The notes: generated by a model from the letters alone, not told the origin. A DNA stretch of 33,303 bases from Spirochaetales bacterium (GCA_017624275.1 JAGANG010000039.1:1-33303), one strand, 5' to 3'; positions 7,388-15,907 are shown, counted from the first letter of the stretch. A program made the numbers and translations.

Positions 7388-9283
7388 ATGGAAATAAATG
7401 AAGCATTGATAATTATTTTTCTTATGGGACTTTCGGTTCCGTTGTTTTCATATCATATTTTCTTATTGGCAAAGACTGCCCGTAAAATAAATTATTACTT
7501 CGCAGTTTTTTCTATATTGTATTCTATATATATAGTTCTTTTTTCTGCAATACCGCAAAACTCATTGATCGGTACAAGTCTTTTTCAATTAATTCCGATA
7601 ATAAAATTGTTCGTGATATTGGGAATAATTTATTCTTATCACGGCATTATCAGATATGGGTTTAACATAAAATTTCCTTTGGTTACGAGTATTTATTACG
7701 GCATAATCACGCTGGGGGCGTTAGGCTGGCTTTTATTTGTTATTTCTCGTTGGAATTATCCTATGCCGATTTCAAATTTAGCAATGGAAATTTGTATTCA
7801 AATATTATTGCTGAGTTTTTACGTAGTGCTGCTTTATTCAATGTTTAATAATAAAGTAGAGGGTAAAAAAGTAATCTATATTATCTTAACTTGCGTTTTG
7901 GCATTTTTTCTGATGCTTTCGATTTTAAGTTATGTTTTCCCTTATTTAGAAATGTTTCGCTATTTCTTAATTTATATTCCGATAGTTTTGTACGTATATT
8001 CTTTTTATATATTTAACAGCTTTGTTAAATACGAAAGTATTCAGGAAGAAGAATATGAAGAAGAACGTCAGGAAACTGTGGAAAAATTACTTGTAGCTCA
8101 AGAAAAATCTGATGACGGAAATAAGAGCAAATTATTAAATAATCTTGATGTTGATGAAGAAACAAAAATAAATATTCCTTTTACGGAAGAGCTTCGTAAA
8201 AAAATTGAATATTATAACAGCATAAATAAAGCAGTTCCCATGACAGGTTTGTTGCAAGAGGAAATCTTTCTTCATGCAAAACGCAGTGTCTTTGAAGATT
8301 TTATAAATTCACTTTTTACTTTTATCTACAATACAAAAAATAGTTCCCAACAGTTTAATCTAAAAATTGAATGCGGCAGGGAAAATATATTTTTATCTTG
8401 CGGAGATTTTTCTTTGTCTGTAGGGAATAAGTCCCTCAATATGGAAAAAATGCGATTAATTCAATTGAAAAAGAGTGTTGAGGAACTTGGCGGAAATTTA
8501 TCGCTTATAAAAAATCAGGAAACCGGCGGGATGATTATACGGTTGAAATTTCCTTGTTTAAGTAAAGATGACGGAGAAGATACAAAAGTTATTCCGTTTA
8601 AAGAAGGCGTACCTACAGTTTTATTGGTTACTGATTCTCCGGATTCACTGTGCTTTTTCTCTAATATTTTTTATGACAAATATAATTTGGTGTCGGTTTC
8701 AACGGTTGAAGACGTGCTGGAAAAATTGTCTGAAACGGAATATTTATGCTTGATTTGTGCAATGAGTAATGATGGGGAAACTCAAGAAATTTATTATGCA
8801 ATTGATAATCAGCCGGCTTTTTCTTCAGTTCCTATATTGTTACTTGTGAATGAACATCAATCGTACTTAGAATTGAAAAATTATCGTCAATTTAAAACAG
8901 TAGAGTGGGTTAATCCTGTAGAGTCTGATACTGTAATAGCCGGACTTGAAGATTTGCAAATAAAAATAGAGCAAAATCGTACCAGAAATATAGAAGCTAT
9001 TGATAGCAAAATAGATTCTGCTCCGTCGCAAGATAATGTGCAAGATGTCAAAAAAAATGCAATGACTCAAAAAGAATTCGAAGAAAAAGCATTGCTGTAT
9101 GGACTTACAAATAATGAAAAAGTAGTCACTGTTTTGCTGCTGAACGGACTTGAATACAGAGAAATTGCAGCTAAAACAAAAGTTTCGGTAGATAGAATTT
9201 TGACTTTGACTAACAGTATTTACCGAAAAACCGGAACGGCTTCCAAAATAGAGCTTATTGATTTGTTTTTGAAAGGAAATTAG
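7388..9283 (+). CDS. Seven-helix membrane protein with degenerate kinase-like and receiver-like regions and a C-terminal LuxR-type HTH
   Basis: A 631-residue protein I cannot assign to a named family. Residues 5-210 hold seven hydrophobic segments. An acidic linker follows. Residues about 285-392 resemble the end of a histidine-kinase ATPase domain (EELGGNLSLI...GGMIIRLKFP) but show no convincing N, G1 or G2 box and no phospho-accepting His region. Residues about 408-530 resemble a receiver fold (VPTVLLVTDSPDS, then YLCLICAM, then VPILLLVNEH). The phosphorylatable Asp after the third strand is replaced (CAM), and the usual Lys appears as Asn in VNPVE. Residues about 573-626 form a LuxR/GerE helix-turn-helix (LTNNEKVV, GLEYREIAAKTKVS, IYRKTGT). 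It is probably a membrane-anchored DNA-binding regulator signalling without phosphotransfer. It has an AGGA ribosome site and a sigma-28 promoter. The target is unknown. Confidence 0.8.
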   Translation: MEINEALIIIFLMGLSVPLFSYHIFLLAKTARKINYYFAVFSILYSIYIVLFSAIPQNSLIGTSLFQLIPIIKLFVILGIIYSYHGIIRYGFNIKFPLVTSIYYGIITLGALGWLLFVISRWNYPMPISNLAMEICIQILLLSFYVVLLYSMFNNKVEGKKVIYIILTCVLAFFLMLSILSYVFPYLEMFRYFLIYIPIVLYVYSFYIFNSFVKYESIQEEEYEEERQETVEKLLVAQEKSDDGNKSKLLNNLDVDEETKINIPFTEELRKKIEYYNSINKAVPMTGLLQEEIFLHAKRSVFEDFINSLFTFIYNTKNSSQQFNLKIECGRENIFLSCGDFSLSVGNKSLNMEKMRLIQLKKSVEELGGNLSLIKNQETGGMIIRLKFPCLSKDDGEDTKVIPFKEGVPTVLLVTDSPDSLCFFSNIFYDKYNLVSVSTVEDVLEKLSETEYLCLICAMSNDGETQEIYYAIDNQPAFSSVPILLLVNEHQSYLELKNYRQFKTVEWVNPVESDTVIAGLEDLQIKIEQNRTRNIEAIDSKIDSAPSQDNVQDVKKNAMTQKEFEEKALLYGLTNNEKVVTVLLLNGLEYREIAAKTKVSVDRILTLTNSIYRKTGTASKIELIDLFLKGN

Positions 9284-9300
9284 ATTTATAAAAAAAATAC

Positions 9301-9328
9301 TTGAAATAAAAAATAAATATGATATAAA
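9301..9328 (+). promoter_or_regulatory. Promoter of tRNA-Gly
   Basis: TTGAAA (9301-9306), 16 bp, TATAAA (9323-9328), about 15 nt upstream of the mature tRNA-Gly 5' end. No terminator separates it from the preceding gene, so read-through is also possible. Confidence 0.55.
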
Positions 9329-9342
9329 GCTCCTAACTTAAT

Positions 9343-9415
9343 GCAAGAATAACTCAGTTGGTAGAGTGCGACCTTGCCAAGGTCGATGCCGAGGGTTCGA
9401 GTCCCTTTTCTTGCT
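9343..9415 (+). tRNA. tRNA-Gly (GCC)
   Basis: A complete 73-nt cloverleaf: acceptor GCAAGAA/TTCTTGC, anticodon stem CGACC/GGTCG with loop TTGCCAA (anticodon GCC), T stem GAGGG/CCCTT with loop TTCGAGT. CCA is not encoded. It is followed at once by a terminator. Confidence 0.96.
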
Positions 9416-9420
9416 CATTA

Positions 9421-9450
9421 AATCACCTTGTTTCCAAGGTGATTTTTTTT
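9421..9450 (+). terminator. Terminator of tRNA-Gly
   Basis: A perfect 10-bp stem, AATCACCTTG (9421-9430) and CAAGGTGATT (9435-9444), with loop TTTC and a T-tract to 9450. Confidence 0.92.
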
Positions 9451-9524
9451 GCCCTGAAAGGTTTAACGTACACTTTTATTTATCTTGGTTTTGTTAATTA
9501 ATAATAAAAGAAAGTATTTGAACA

Positions 9525-9555
9525 TAAAAAAACGCCAGATGTTATATCTGACGTT
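9525..9555 (-). terminator. Terminator of tRNA-Leu
   Basis: Minus-strand stem AACGTCAGAT/ATCTGGCGTT (9531-9555, one G-U pair) with a 5-nt loop, followed by a U-tract (9526-9532). It lies just past the tRNA-Leu 3' end. Confidence 0.88.
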
Positions 9556-9562
9556 ATGTATT

Positions 9563-9646
9563 TGGGACAGATGGGACTCGAACCCACAACCGGAACCCCG
9601 GACTAGCACCTCAAGCTAGCGTGTCTACCAATTCCACCACCATCCC
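9563..9646 (-). tRNA. tRNA-Leu (GAG)
   Basis: An 84-nt type II tRNA on the minus strand: acceptor GGGATGG/CTGTCCC with G-U pairs, anticodon stem CTAGC/GCTAG with loop TTGAGGT (anticodon GAG), a long variable arm (about positions 9580-9605), and T loop TTCGAGT. The long variable arm is as expected for Leu. Confidence 0.95.
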
Positions 9647-9668
9647 GGTAGTTTCAAAAATCAGTCGC

Positions 9669-9698
9669 AGTATAAAAGAATACTGCGTAAACTGTCAA
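9669..9698 (-). promoter_or_regulatory. Promoter of tRNA-Leu
   Basis: Minus-strand TTGACA (9693-9698), 18 bp, TATACT (9669-9674), about 23 nt before the tRNA 5' end. An inverted repeat CGCAGTA/TACTGCG (9666-9687) overlaps the -10 region. It sits in the short gap after the citrate synthase stop codon. Confidence 0.7.
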
Positions 9699-9707
9699 GC
9701 AAAAAAT

Positions 9708-11015
9708 CTAAATATGACGATCTTCCATTGGTATATAGTGAGCTTCTTTTGCTCCGGTATAAAGTTGGCGAGGACGTCCGATTCTTGAATTGTCATCACG
9801 CATTTCTTTCCATTGAGCAATCCAACCCGGCATTCTACCGATGGCAAACATTACAGTGAACATATTAGTCGGAATTCCCAAAAGTCTATATACAAGACCG
9901 CTGTAAAAATCAACATTCGGATAAAGTCGTCTTTCTACGAAATAATCGTCATGTAATATACGCTCTTCCAATTCAAGTGCAATCTCCAGTAATGGATCAA
10001 GCTTTTTGTTTTTTACTAATTTTTTCATACAAATATTTCGAATAATAGACGCTCTCGGATCGTAAGTTTTGTATACACGATGTCCTACACCCATTAATCG
10101 GAATGATTCATTCTTTGATTTTGCTTTTTCTAAAACATCTGTTACAGGAATTTTTTCTCGATTAATCCAATGTAACATTTCAATAACTTTTTGATTTGCT
10201 CCTCCGTGTAAAGGTCCCCATAAAGCACAAATACCGGCACAAATAGAAGCATATAAATTTACACGGCTGCTACCTACAAGTTTAACGGTAGATGTAGAAC
10301 AATTTTGCTCGTGATCTGCATGAAGAATCAAAAGCACATTCAATAATTTTACGTATTCTTCATCGATTTCGTAAGGTTTTACCGGACTGGCAAACATCAT
10401 ATTTAAGAAATTTGCACAGTATTGCAAATCCGGACGAGGATAAACAAAAGGTTCTCCTTTAAATTTCTTGTATGAAAAAGCAGCGATTGTACGTATTGTA
10501 GAAATCAATCTTGCAATTGTAATATCCAGTGATTCTTTTTGAGTAAATTGCCCTTCAAGGTCAAAAACATCCTGATAAAAAATAGAAAGACTGTTAATCA
10601 TCATTGACAAAGTAGCCATAGGATGTGCTTGCTGTGGGATATTATGGAAAAAATGAATCATGTCTTCGTGCAGTAATGAATATTCATTTAAATAACTGGA
10701 AAAAACAGATAATTCGCTTTTTGTAGGTAAATGTCCGTATATCAGAAGATAAGCTGTTTCTACAAATGTAGAATGATTTGCTAATTCTTCAATCGGAATT
10801 CCTCGGTAACGTAAAATACCCTGTTGTCCGTCAACAAATGAAATTCCACTTTTATAAGCACTTGTATTTTGATAACCCGGATCGTATGTAATCAATCCGG
10901 TTTCCGCACGTAAATTACTTATATCAAGTCCGGGATTTCCGCCGCTTCCGTGGATTATTCCCAACTTGTGTATTTGTCCGTCATAATGTAATTCCGCATT
11001 TGTACGATTTGTCAT
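9708..11015 (-). CDS. gltA: Citrate synthase
   Basis: A 435-residue enzyme condensing acetyl-CoA and oxaloacetate to citrate in the cytosol. The catalytic residues are visible: H270 in GPLHGGA, H312 in GVGHRVY, and D369 in PNVDFYSG. CoA- and citrate-binding segments (HADHEQN, and SRIGRP near the C terminus) are also present. Length and N-terminal extension fit the type II citrate synthases of Gram-negative-like bacteria. The frame is open to 11081, but AAGGAGG at 11022-11028 is ideally placed for the ATG at 11015, so that start is chosen. No aconitase or isocitrate dehydrogenase is adjacent. In a fermenter this enzyme most likely serves a partial oxidative branch to 2-oxoglutarate and glutamate. 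A long intergenic region with a palindrome precedes it. Confidence 0.96.
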   Translation of the reverse strand: MTNRTNAELHYDGQIHKLGIIHGSGGNPGLDISNLRAETGLITYDPGYQNTSAYKSGISFVDGQQGILRYRGIPIEELANHSTFVETAYLLIYGHLPTKSELSVFSSYLNEYSLLHEDMIHFFHNIPQQAHPMATLSMMINSLSIFYQDVFDLEGQFTQKESLDITIARLISTIRTIAAFSYKKFKGEPFVYPRPDLQYCANFLNMMFASPVKPYEIDEEYVKLLNVLLILHADHEQNCSTSTVKLVGSSRVNLYASICAGICALWGPLHGGANQKVIEMLHWINREKIPVTDVLEKAKSKNESFRLMGVGHRVYKTYDPRASIIRNICMKKLVKNKKLDPLLEIALELEERILHDDYFVERRLYPNVDFYSGLVYRLLGIPTNMFTVMFAIGRMPGWIAQWKEMRDDNSRIGRPRQLYTGAKEAHYIPMEDRHI

Positions 11016-11175
11016 TATAAACCTCCTTAAAGTTACCAAAATGCGATTTCCACTTTTTGGGGGTACACTCTTAATATTCAAAAAATTTTTTTTAAATTGG
11101 TGTTTATTTAACTTTTTTTAATTTTAATCTTGCAATTTATAAAAATTGATGATTGAAAAATTTCTATACTTAATC

Positions 11176-11209
11176 ATTATATAGGGCAAATTGTCAAGAA
11201 AACTTGACA
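11176..11209 (-). promoter_or_regulatory. gltA promoter region with palindromic candidate operator
   Basis: The inverted repeat TGTCAAG-AAAA-CTTGACA (11192-11209) has two perfect 7-bp arms. On the minus strand a consensus -10 TATAAT (11176-11181) lies next to it. The position 17 bp upstream (AGTTTT) is a poor -35 and falls inside the repeat. A repressor or activator binding the repeat would therefore sit at the -35 region. The TTGACA in the repeat could also act as a -35 with a weaker -10 (TTAAGT, 18 bp). The regulator is unknown. Confidence 0.45.
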
Positions 11210-11345
11210 TATATACGAAAATAAAGTTCATATGCTTTTAGCATATTTTTTATTGATATATAAATTGATGCATAATTTTTTTTACAAAAAAGTTTAAATA
11301 TGCTTTTCTTAAAATTAAAAACTTGTTATTTACTATCGTTCATTT

Positions 11346-11375
11346 TTGACGATTATAATAAAAGGGATTTTTAGT
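11346..11375 (+). promoter_or_regulatory. Candidate promoter of the 518-residue CDS
   Basis: TTGACG (11346-11351), 18 bp, TTTAGT (11370-11375), about 56 nt before the start codon. The alternative TATAAT at 11354-11359 lacks a good -35. Confidence 0.3.
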
Positions 11376-11431
11376 TTTATAACCAATCTGATTATTCACA
11401 TAGGCATATATAAAATATTGAAGGATATTTA

Positions 11432-12988
11432 ATGAATACATCTCAAAAAAACACATCAAAGCAAGCTTCTCTTGATACATCTTTTATAGACAAGCTGTTA
11501 GAATTTTTTACCGGGAAAAATAACGAAGAACGTCTGAAAGAAAAGCAATTAAAGAATATTGCTCATAATCTTTCACAAAATTCGAAATTTTTTAATACCA
11601 GAAAAATGGTTATTCAACCGGCTTTTTCTTCATTGGTATATACAATATTTCGCAATTCACAACAGATAGCGAAATATTTTGATTTAAAAAATCACCGTTC
11701 TTCTATTAAGGAATTTTTAATAGATTCAATGCTTGATAAAAAAGCAAAAGAATTAAAGGAACAATTAGAATCAGACAAAATAATAGATTACGTCAAAACA
11801 TCTCAAGATCCGGCTAAAGCGATTGCGGTAGTTCAAAAGCGATTGAAACAATTTATTGCTTATTTTGATAATAAAAAAACAGCAGAAATAAATCATACTT
11901 ATAATCAAATTTGCAATTTGGCATCTCTTATTTGTTACGAATGGTATTTTTTTATCAGAAAATTTGACTCTTCAATAAGTGAATCGAATCTGACTTATTC
12001 TCCGTCGTTTGCACATTTGGAAGGTAAATATGTAAGTGAAGATTTAATTGCGATTAATGATGAACTTAACGGAATAAATTTAAATGATGATTTCGAAAAT
12101 GTTTATCACTATTTAGAAGAAGTTTCCCATGATAAAGGGATTTGTAATTGTTTGAAAAAAACAATTGATAATATGAAAAAGCTTAAAAGCCACGGAAGTC
12201 TGACAAAAATGATTTGTTTAATTACGGAAGATCCGTATTTTAAACCGAAATCATTTTCGACTAATGAAAAAATCCTTTCCGATTATTTGAAAAAGATTCA
12301 AGATCTTACAAAGCAAACTTTAAAAGAAGTTATTTCTCTTTTAAATAAAGATAAAGTGAACGATTTGGTTTCACAGATTTTTAATACTTCAATTATTTCT
12401 CGTATGAAAAATTATTCATCAAAAATGTCTGATTTTCTTACAAATAAGGGAGTGCCTTCTACTTTAGATTACATAGATCCGTTGAATTACATATATGCAT
12501 TTTTGGTAGATATTTGTCAGAGTGAAATAAAAGACAGAATTGATGTACTTGTAATTAAAGGTGAATGGAAAACATCGGAAACTTCACGTGAATTTGTAGC
12601 TGTCTTAGATGAAATTAATAAAATGATAAGAAAAGTTATGGATTTTGATATTCGTTGCGGTGAAGAAGGTGTTTACGGCAAAGATTTGCGTCGTCATTCG
12701 GTTGTGGTGAAAGATTCGGCTACAAAAGCTTCTATCAGACGTACGGTCGATGAAATTAACGGTGAAGCTCTTGAACTTATTAATGAAACGATAGTTCTTT
12801 GTGTTGAAATAGGTAAAGCATTGAAAGCACTTATTGAAGATTATAATCTTTCGGTTCCGATATTAATTGTTAATTTTAAAAAGATAAAATGGACTTTTAA
12901 TGATGATTTTAATACTGATATGGTAATGATTTATAAAAAAGTTGCTAATATGGTAAATGTTTTAAAACGTTATCTAAAAAAGAAATAG
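11432..12988 (+). CDS. Uncharacterised 518-residue protein, probably of a spirochaete-restricted family
   Basis: A soluble, Lys-rich, largely helical protein with no signal peptide and no membrane segment. I see no catalytic motif. It resembles the spirochaete proteins grouped as DUF5312, recalled from memory and not checked. Visible landmarks are an N-terminal FIDKLLEFFTG segment, a central helical region (residues about 95-330), and a C-terminal GEEGVYGKDLRRHSVVV motif near residue 410. A final basic KRYLKKK follows. AAGGA precedes the ATG at good spacing. The yciH gene starts 7 nt after its stop and the pair ends at a terminator, so they form a two-gene operon just upstream of the flagellar filament operon. 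Role unknown. Confidence 0.75.
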   Translation: MNTSQKNTSKQASLDTSFIDKLLEFFTGKNNEERLKEKQLKNIAHNLSQNSKFFNTRKMVIQPAFSSLVYTIFRNSQQIAKYFDLKNHRSSIKEFLIDSMLDKKAKELKEQLESDKIIDYVKTSQDPAKAIAVVQKRLKQFIAYFDNKKTAEINHTYNQICNLASLICYEWYFFIRKFDSSISESNLTYSPSFAHLEGKYVSEDLIAINDELNGINLNDDFENVYHYLEEVSHDKGICNCLKKTIDNMKKLKSHGSLTKMICLITEDPYFKPKSFSTNEKILSDYLKKIQDLTKQTLKEVISLLNKDKVNDLVSQIFNTSIISRMKNYSSKMSDFLTNKGVPSTLDYIDPLNYIYAFLVDICQSEIKDRIDVLVIKGEWKTSETSREFVAVLDEINKMIRKVMDFDIRCGEEGVYGKDLRRHSVVVKDSATKASIRRTVDEINGEALELINETIVLCVEIGKALKALIEDYNLSVPILIVNFKKIKWTFNDDFNTDMVMIYKKVANMVNVLKRYLKKK

Positions 12989-12995
12989 AGGTTTT

Positions 12996-13310
12996 ATGGA
13001 AGTTTTTTCTTATACTTACGGAGATGAAATCCCGTCAGAATGTTTTGATAAAAAAGGTAATTTTATCGGGGCACCTAAAAAAGGTGACGGAATAATAAGA
13101 GTGCGGCTTGAAAAAAGCGGACGCGGCGGTAAAACCGTAACTGTAGCCGCAGGTTTTGATTCTTCTGATAATGCAAATGAATTGTGCAGTGCATTAAAAA
13201 AGAAAGCCGGTTGCGGCGGCAGCGTAAAAAACGGCAGTATTGAAATACAAGGCGACAAACGTGAACTTGTAATGCAATTTTTGAAAGAGAAAGGTTTTAA
13301 AGTAAAGTAG
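12996..13310 (+). CDS. yciH: SUI1/YciH-type translation factor
   Basis: A 104-residue homologue of eukaryotic eIF1 (SUI1), a small factor that binds the 30S subunit and influences start-codon selection. The family core is clear: IIRVRLEKSGRGGKTVTVAAGF (residues about 33-54), ELCSALKKKAGCGGSVK (63-79), and IEIQGDKRELVMQFLKEKGFK at the C terminus. The full SUI1 fold is present with a short N-terminal extension. AGAGG lies just before the ATG and the gene is 7 nt behind the 518-residue CDS. In bacteria it is sporadic and its physiological role is poorly defined. Confidence 0.92.
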   Translation: MEVFSYTYGDEIPSECFDKKGNFIGAPKKGDGIIRVRLEKSGRGGKTVTVAAGFDSSDNANELCSALKKKAGCGGSVKNGSIEIQGDKRELVMQFLKEKGFKVK

Positions 13311-13332
13311 ACATATTGATAAATAAATTAAG

Positions 13333-13377
13333 AGGTCTGAAGATAAACTGCAATGTTTTATTTTCAGACCTTTTTTT
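13333..13377 (+). terminator. Terminator after yciH
   Basis: Stem AGGTCTGAA (13333-13341) and TTCAGACCT (13363-13371) with a 21-nt loop, followed by a T-tract to about 13377. It separates the yciH operon from the flagellar operon. Confidence 0.85.
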
Positions 13378-13410
13378 ATTTTTTACGAAAAATATTACTT
13401 CTTTTTTTAT

Positions 13411-13436
13411 TAAGTATTTTTTTTATATTCCGACAT
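13411..13436 (+). promoter_or_regulatory. Possible sigma-28-like promoter before flgN
   Basis: TAAG (13411-13414), 14 bp, TCCGACAT (13429-13436) loosely resembles TAAA-N15-GCCGATAA. It is the only motif of this kind between the terminator and flgN. The match is weak. Confidence 0.28.
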
Positions 13437-13506
13437 TTTCCATAGAAGTAGTCTATCCGGTTGAAAATCAGAAGATTGCTTTAAATCTAACAGATGGAGA
13501 CCACGG

Positions 13507-13998
13507 ATGGTACCAGAAGAAAACGGATTATTAGTAAATAAACTATCTTTGTATGGAACACTTCAAGAAATTCTGCAACAGTTGTGTAATCTTGCAGATG
13601 AGAAAAAAAGAATAATATCAAACCAAGATTGGGAAAAACTTTCAACTATTACAAATGAACAAAATGACCTTAAAGGTTCGTTATCAGTTACGGAACGCCG
13701 ATTGGAACGCCTTTTAGCACGTATTGAAAATGAGGCGAATATATCAAAAGATACGGCAGAAGCAATGACGGAAAATCTTATTGCAGCAAAAAAAGAAGAA
13801 ATCAAAAAATTGATTTTACAGTATCGTGATGCGGAAGCTATTAATGTAACGCTTCTTAAAGATGCACTTTATGTAGCAAAATTAAAGGCTTCAAAATTAT
13901 TTAATAATGAACCGTTTGGCGGAAATACTTACAGTGTAGGAAGAAATAACAGACGTTCGGGTGCCGGAGTTCCGGTAATGTTTAGACGAACTATTTAA
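13507..13998 (+). CDS. flgN: FlgN-like flagellar filament-assembly chaperone
   Basis: A 163-residue, highly helical protein that should bind the hook-filament junction proteins FlgK and FlgL before export. Residues about 15-120 form long amphipathic helices typical of FlgN (LQEILQQLCNLADEKKRIISNQDWEKL, then a charged coil through RLERLLARIENEA). The C terminus is short, basic and Gly/Arg-rich. Identification rests on this pattern plus position 13 nt upstream of flgK, the usual order. The frame opens earlier in another phase, but the ATG at 13507 with GGAG about 7 nt upstream fits best. It is the first gene of the flgN-flgK-flgL-fliW-fliW-csrA operon. Confidence 0.8.
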   Translation: MVPEENGLLVNKLSLYGTLQEILQQLCNLADEKKRIISNQDWEKLSTITNEQNDLKGSLSVTERRLERLLARIENEANISKDTAEAMTENLIAAKKEEIKKLILQYRDAEAINVTLLKDALYVAKLKASKLFNNEPFGGNTYSVGRNNRRSGAGVPVMFRRTI

Positions 13999-14011
13999 AA
14001 AGGAGAAGGAT

Positions 14012-15907
14012 ATGATTTCAACATTTCACGGAATAGAAATGGGTAAACGTTCACTTGTAGCTCATACTCAAGCAATGAATGTAACCGGTCAAAACTTAAA
14101 TAATCTTAATACTGAAGGTTATTCGAGACAAAAAATAGAATTGCAAACTTTCTCTCCGTTGTACATTCCGGGACTCAGCAGAGAAAATACTCCGGGACAA
14201 ATCGGGCAGGGAGTGGAAGTCGCTACGGTAAGAAGAATCAGAGATCAACTTGTGGATAACAGAATTATTTCATCATCAAAAGATTTTGGTTATTTTGATA
14301 TGAAAAATAAATATTTGCATCAAATGCAATTGGTATATGCAGAACCCAGCGTTTATAACGATCCGATGATGTACAATACTTTGCGACGTGGATTTGATGA
14401 ATTTATGAATGCATGGAGCGATGTTGCAAACAATCCGGAAGAAAAATCTGCACGTACTGTATTGGTAGAAAAAGCAAATATTCTTACAAACAGTGTACAA
14501 CATCATTTTCAACAAATGACAGATATTCGCAATAACGTGAATATGGAAATTGAAGAAAAGGTAAAAGAAGTTAACGACCTTGCAATGAAAATTGCGAATT
14601 TGAATGACAGAATTTTACGAAGCGAAGCTGTAGGGGACAACCCGAATGATTTATATGACAAGCGGGATTTATTTATCGACAGATTGTCTAAGATTGCCGA
14701 TGTCAATGTTTCTCGTGAAGATTCAAATGAGTTAGTTTTATATATAGGTTCAAAAATGCTTGTTCAAGGCGGTGAATATGAGCAACTCAGAATGATTCCG
14801 GATTCTGCAAACTGTGGATATAACGATATTTACTGGGCTGACGGTGAAATGGTACAATTTCGCGGTGGCGAATTAGCCGGACTTGTAGATTTACGAGATG
14901 TGGATTTGTATGAAGAGCAAAAGAAGATTAATTCATTCGCCGTAAATGTGACTGATTTAGTAAACGAGATTCATCGTGACGGATTCGGACTAAACGGAAC
15001 TACGGGAAATTCTTTCTTTATCGAATATCCTTATACTACAGATGCCAGTGGGAATTTTGATGCAGACCGTGACGGGGCTGATGATTCTACATATTTATTC
15101 AAAATCAGCGGAACAAATAAAGTTGAATTAACAGATAAAATAGGCATTCGCGGTGAAATGAATATTAACGGTGTAAATATTGAATATACCGAAACAGATA
15201 CATTGCAAAATGTAATTAACAAAATTAATGAAGCCGGTGCCGGTGTAAATGCGTTTGTGAATGCACAAGGCAAACTCTCATTAAAAGCTGATTATTTTAC
15301 AGACGGAGAAACTCCGGACTTTGTTTTACGCCATGTAGAAGACAGCGGAATGTTTCTTACCGGTTATGCAGGTATTTTACAGCAATCAGGAGCCGACGGA
15401 GCGTTTGATTCTTCTAATGTAGGTGAAGTAGCAAAACTCAGAGCCGACAGCGTATGGTCAATCGCACCGCTTACAGATCCGGCTGTTTATATGGCAGTAG
15501 ACAGTAAAATTAAAAAAGATGTGAATTATATTGCGGCTGCCGGCGGTGTGGACACTACCGGTGACGGTATAAAAAATATTTCAAACGGTTCAGGGGATTC
15601 TTCTAATGCATTAAGAATCAGCAGTTTGAAAGAAAATCACGTAATGGTTGGAATGTCTATGACATTTTCACAATATTTTGAAAATCTTGTTGCAGATGTA
15701 GGTTCACGAGCCAGAGAAGCAGAAAGCGGTTTTAAAGTACAAGAGACAATGATGAATAACTTGGAAAATTTACGAAAATCCGTAAGTGCGGTAAATTTGG
15801 ATGAAGAATTTGCCAACTTGATAAAGTTTCAACATGGCTATAATGCAACTGCAAAATTTGTTTCGGAAATGGACAAAATGTTGGAAACACTGATAGCTAA
15901 GATTTAA
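14012..15907 (+). CDS. flgK: Flagellar hook-associated protein 1 (FlgK)
   Basis: A 631-residue secreted structural protein forming the first hook-filament junction zone. The N terminus has the rod/hook signature (STFHGIEMGKRSLVAHTQAMNVTGQNLNNLNTEGYSRQ), and the C terminus has the matching heptad segment ending NLIKFQHGYNATAKFVSEMDKMLETLIAKI. These pair as the D0/D1 coiled coil. The central part (about residues 330-540) is the variable surface domain and includes acidic turns such as DADRDGADDS. No cleavable signal is present, as expected for type III flagellar export. The ribosome site AGGAGAAGGAT directly precedes the ATG. Confidence 0.96.
   Translation: MISTFHGIEMGKRSLVAHTQAMNVTGQNLNNLNTEGYSRQKIELQTFSPLYIPGLSRENTPGQIGQGVEVATVRRIRDQLVDNRIISSSKDFGYFDMKNKYLHQMQLVYAEPSVYNDPMMYNTLRRGFDEFMNAWSDVANNPEEKSARTVLVEKANILTNSVQHHFQQMTDIRNNVNMEIEEKVKEVNDLAMKIANLNDRILRSEAVGDNPNDLYDKRDLFIDRLSKIADVNVSREDSNELVLYIGSKMLVQGGEYEQLRMIPDSANCGYNDIYWADGEMVQFRGGELAGLVDLRDVDLYEEQKKINSFAVNVTDLVNEIHRDGFGLNGTTGNSFFIEYPYTTDASGNFDADRDGADDSTYLFKISGTNKVELTDKIGIRGEMNINGVNIEYTETDTLQNVINKINEAGAGVNAFVNAQGKLSLKADYFTDGETPDFVLRHVEDSGMFLTGYAGILQQSGADGAFDSSNVGEVAKLRADSVWSIAPLTDPAVYMAVDSKIKKDVNYIAAAGGVDTTGDGIKNISNGSGDSSNALRISSLKENHVMVGMSMTFSQYFENLVADVGSRAREAESGFKVQETMMNNLENLRKSVSAVNLDEEFANLIKFQHGYNATAKFVSEMDKMLETLIAKI

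Larger units (their letters stand above)
11016..11431. other. 416-bp AT-rich divergent intergenic region
   Basis: This lies between gltA (minus) and the 518-residue CDS (plus). It contains the gltA ribosome site, a palindrome at 11192-11209, a small hairpin ATATGC-TTTTA-GCATAT followed by T residues (about 11230-11250), and a candidate promoter for the right-hand gene. No ORF of note and no recognisable RNA gene were found. Confidence 0.6.

Noticed and set aside
11192..11209. Palindrome read as an FNR/CRP-type site
   Set aside because: FNR sites have TTGA on the left and TCAA on the right; here the arms are in the opposite order, so the family cannot be named.
11230..11251. Small hairpin with T-run in the gltA upstream region, as a terminator or small RNA end
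   Set aside because: The stem is six AT-rich pairs, and no promoter or gene was found that would produce a transcript ending there.
13316..13534. 72-codon open frame between yciH and flgN
   Set aside because: It runs through the yciH terminator hairpin, overlaps the flgN start and has no ribosome site.
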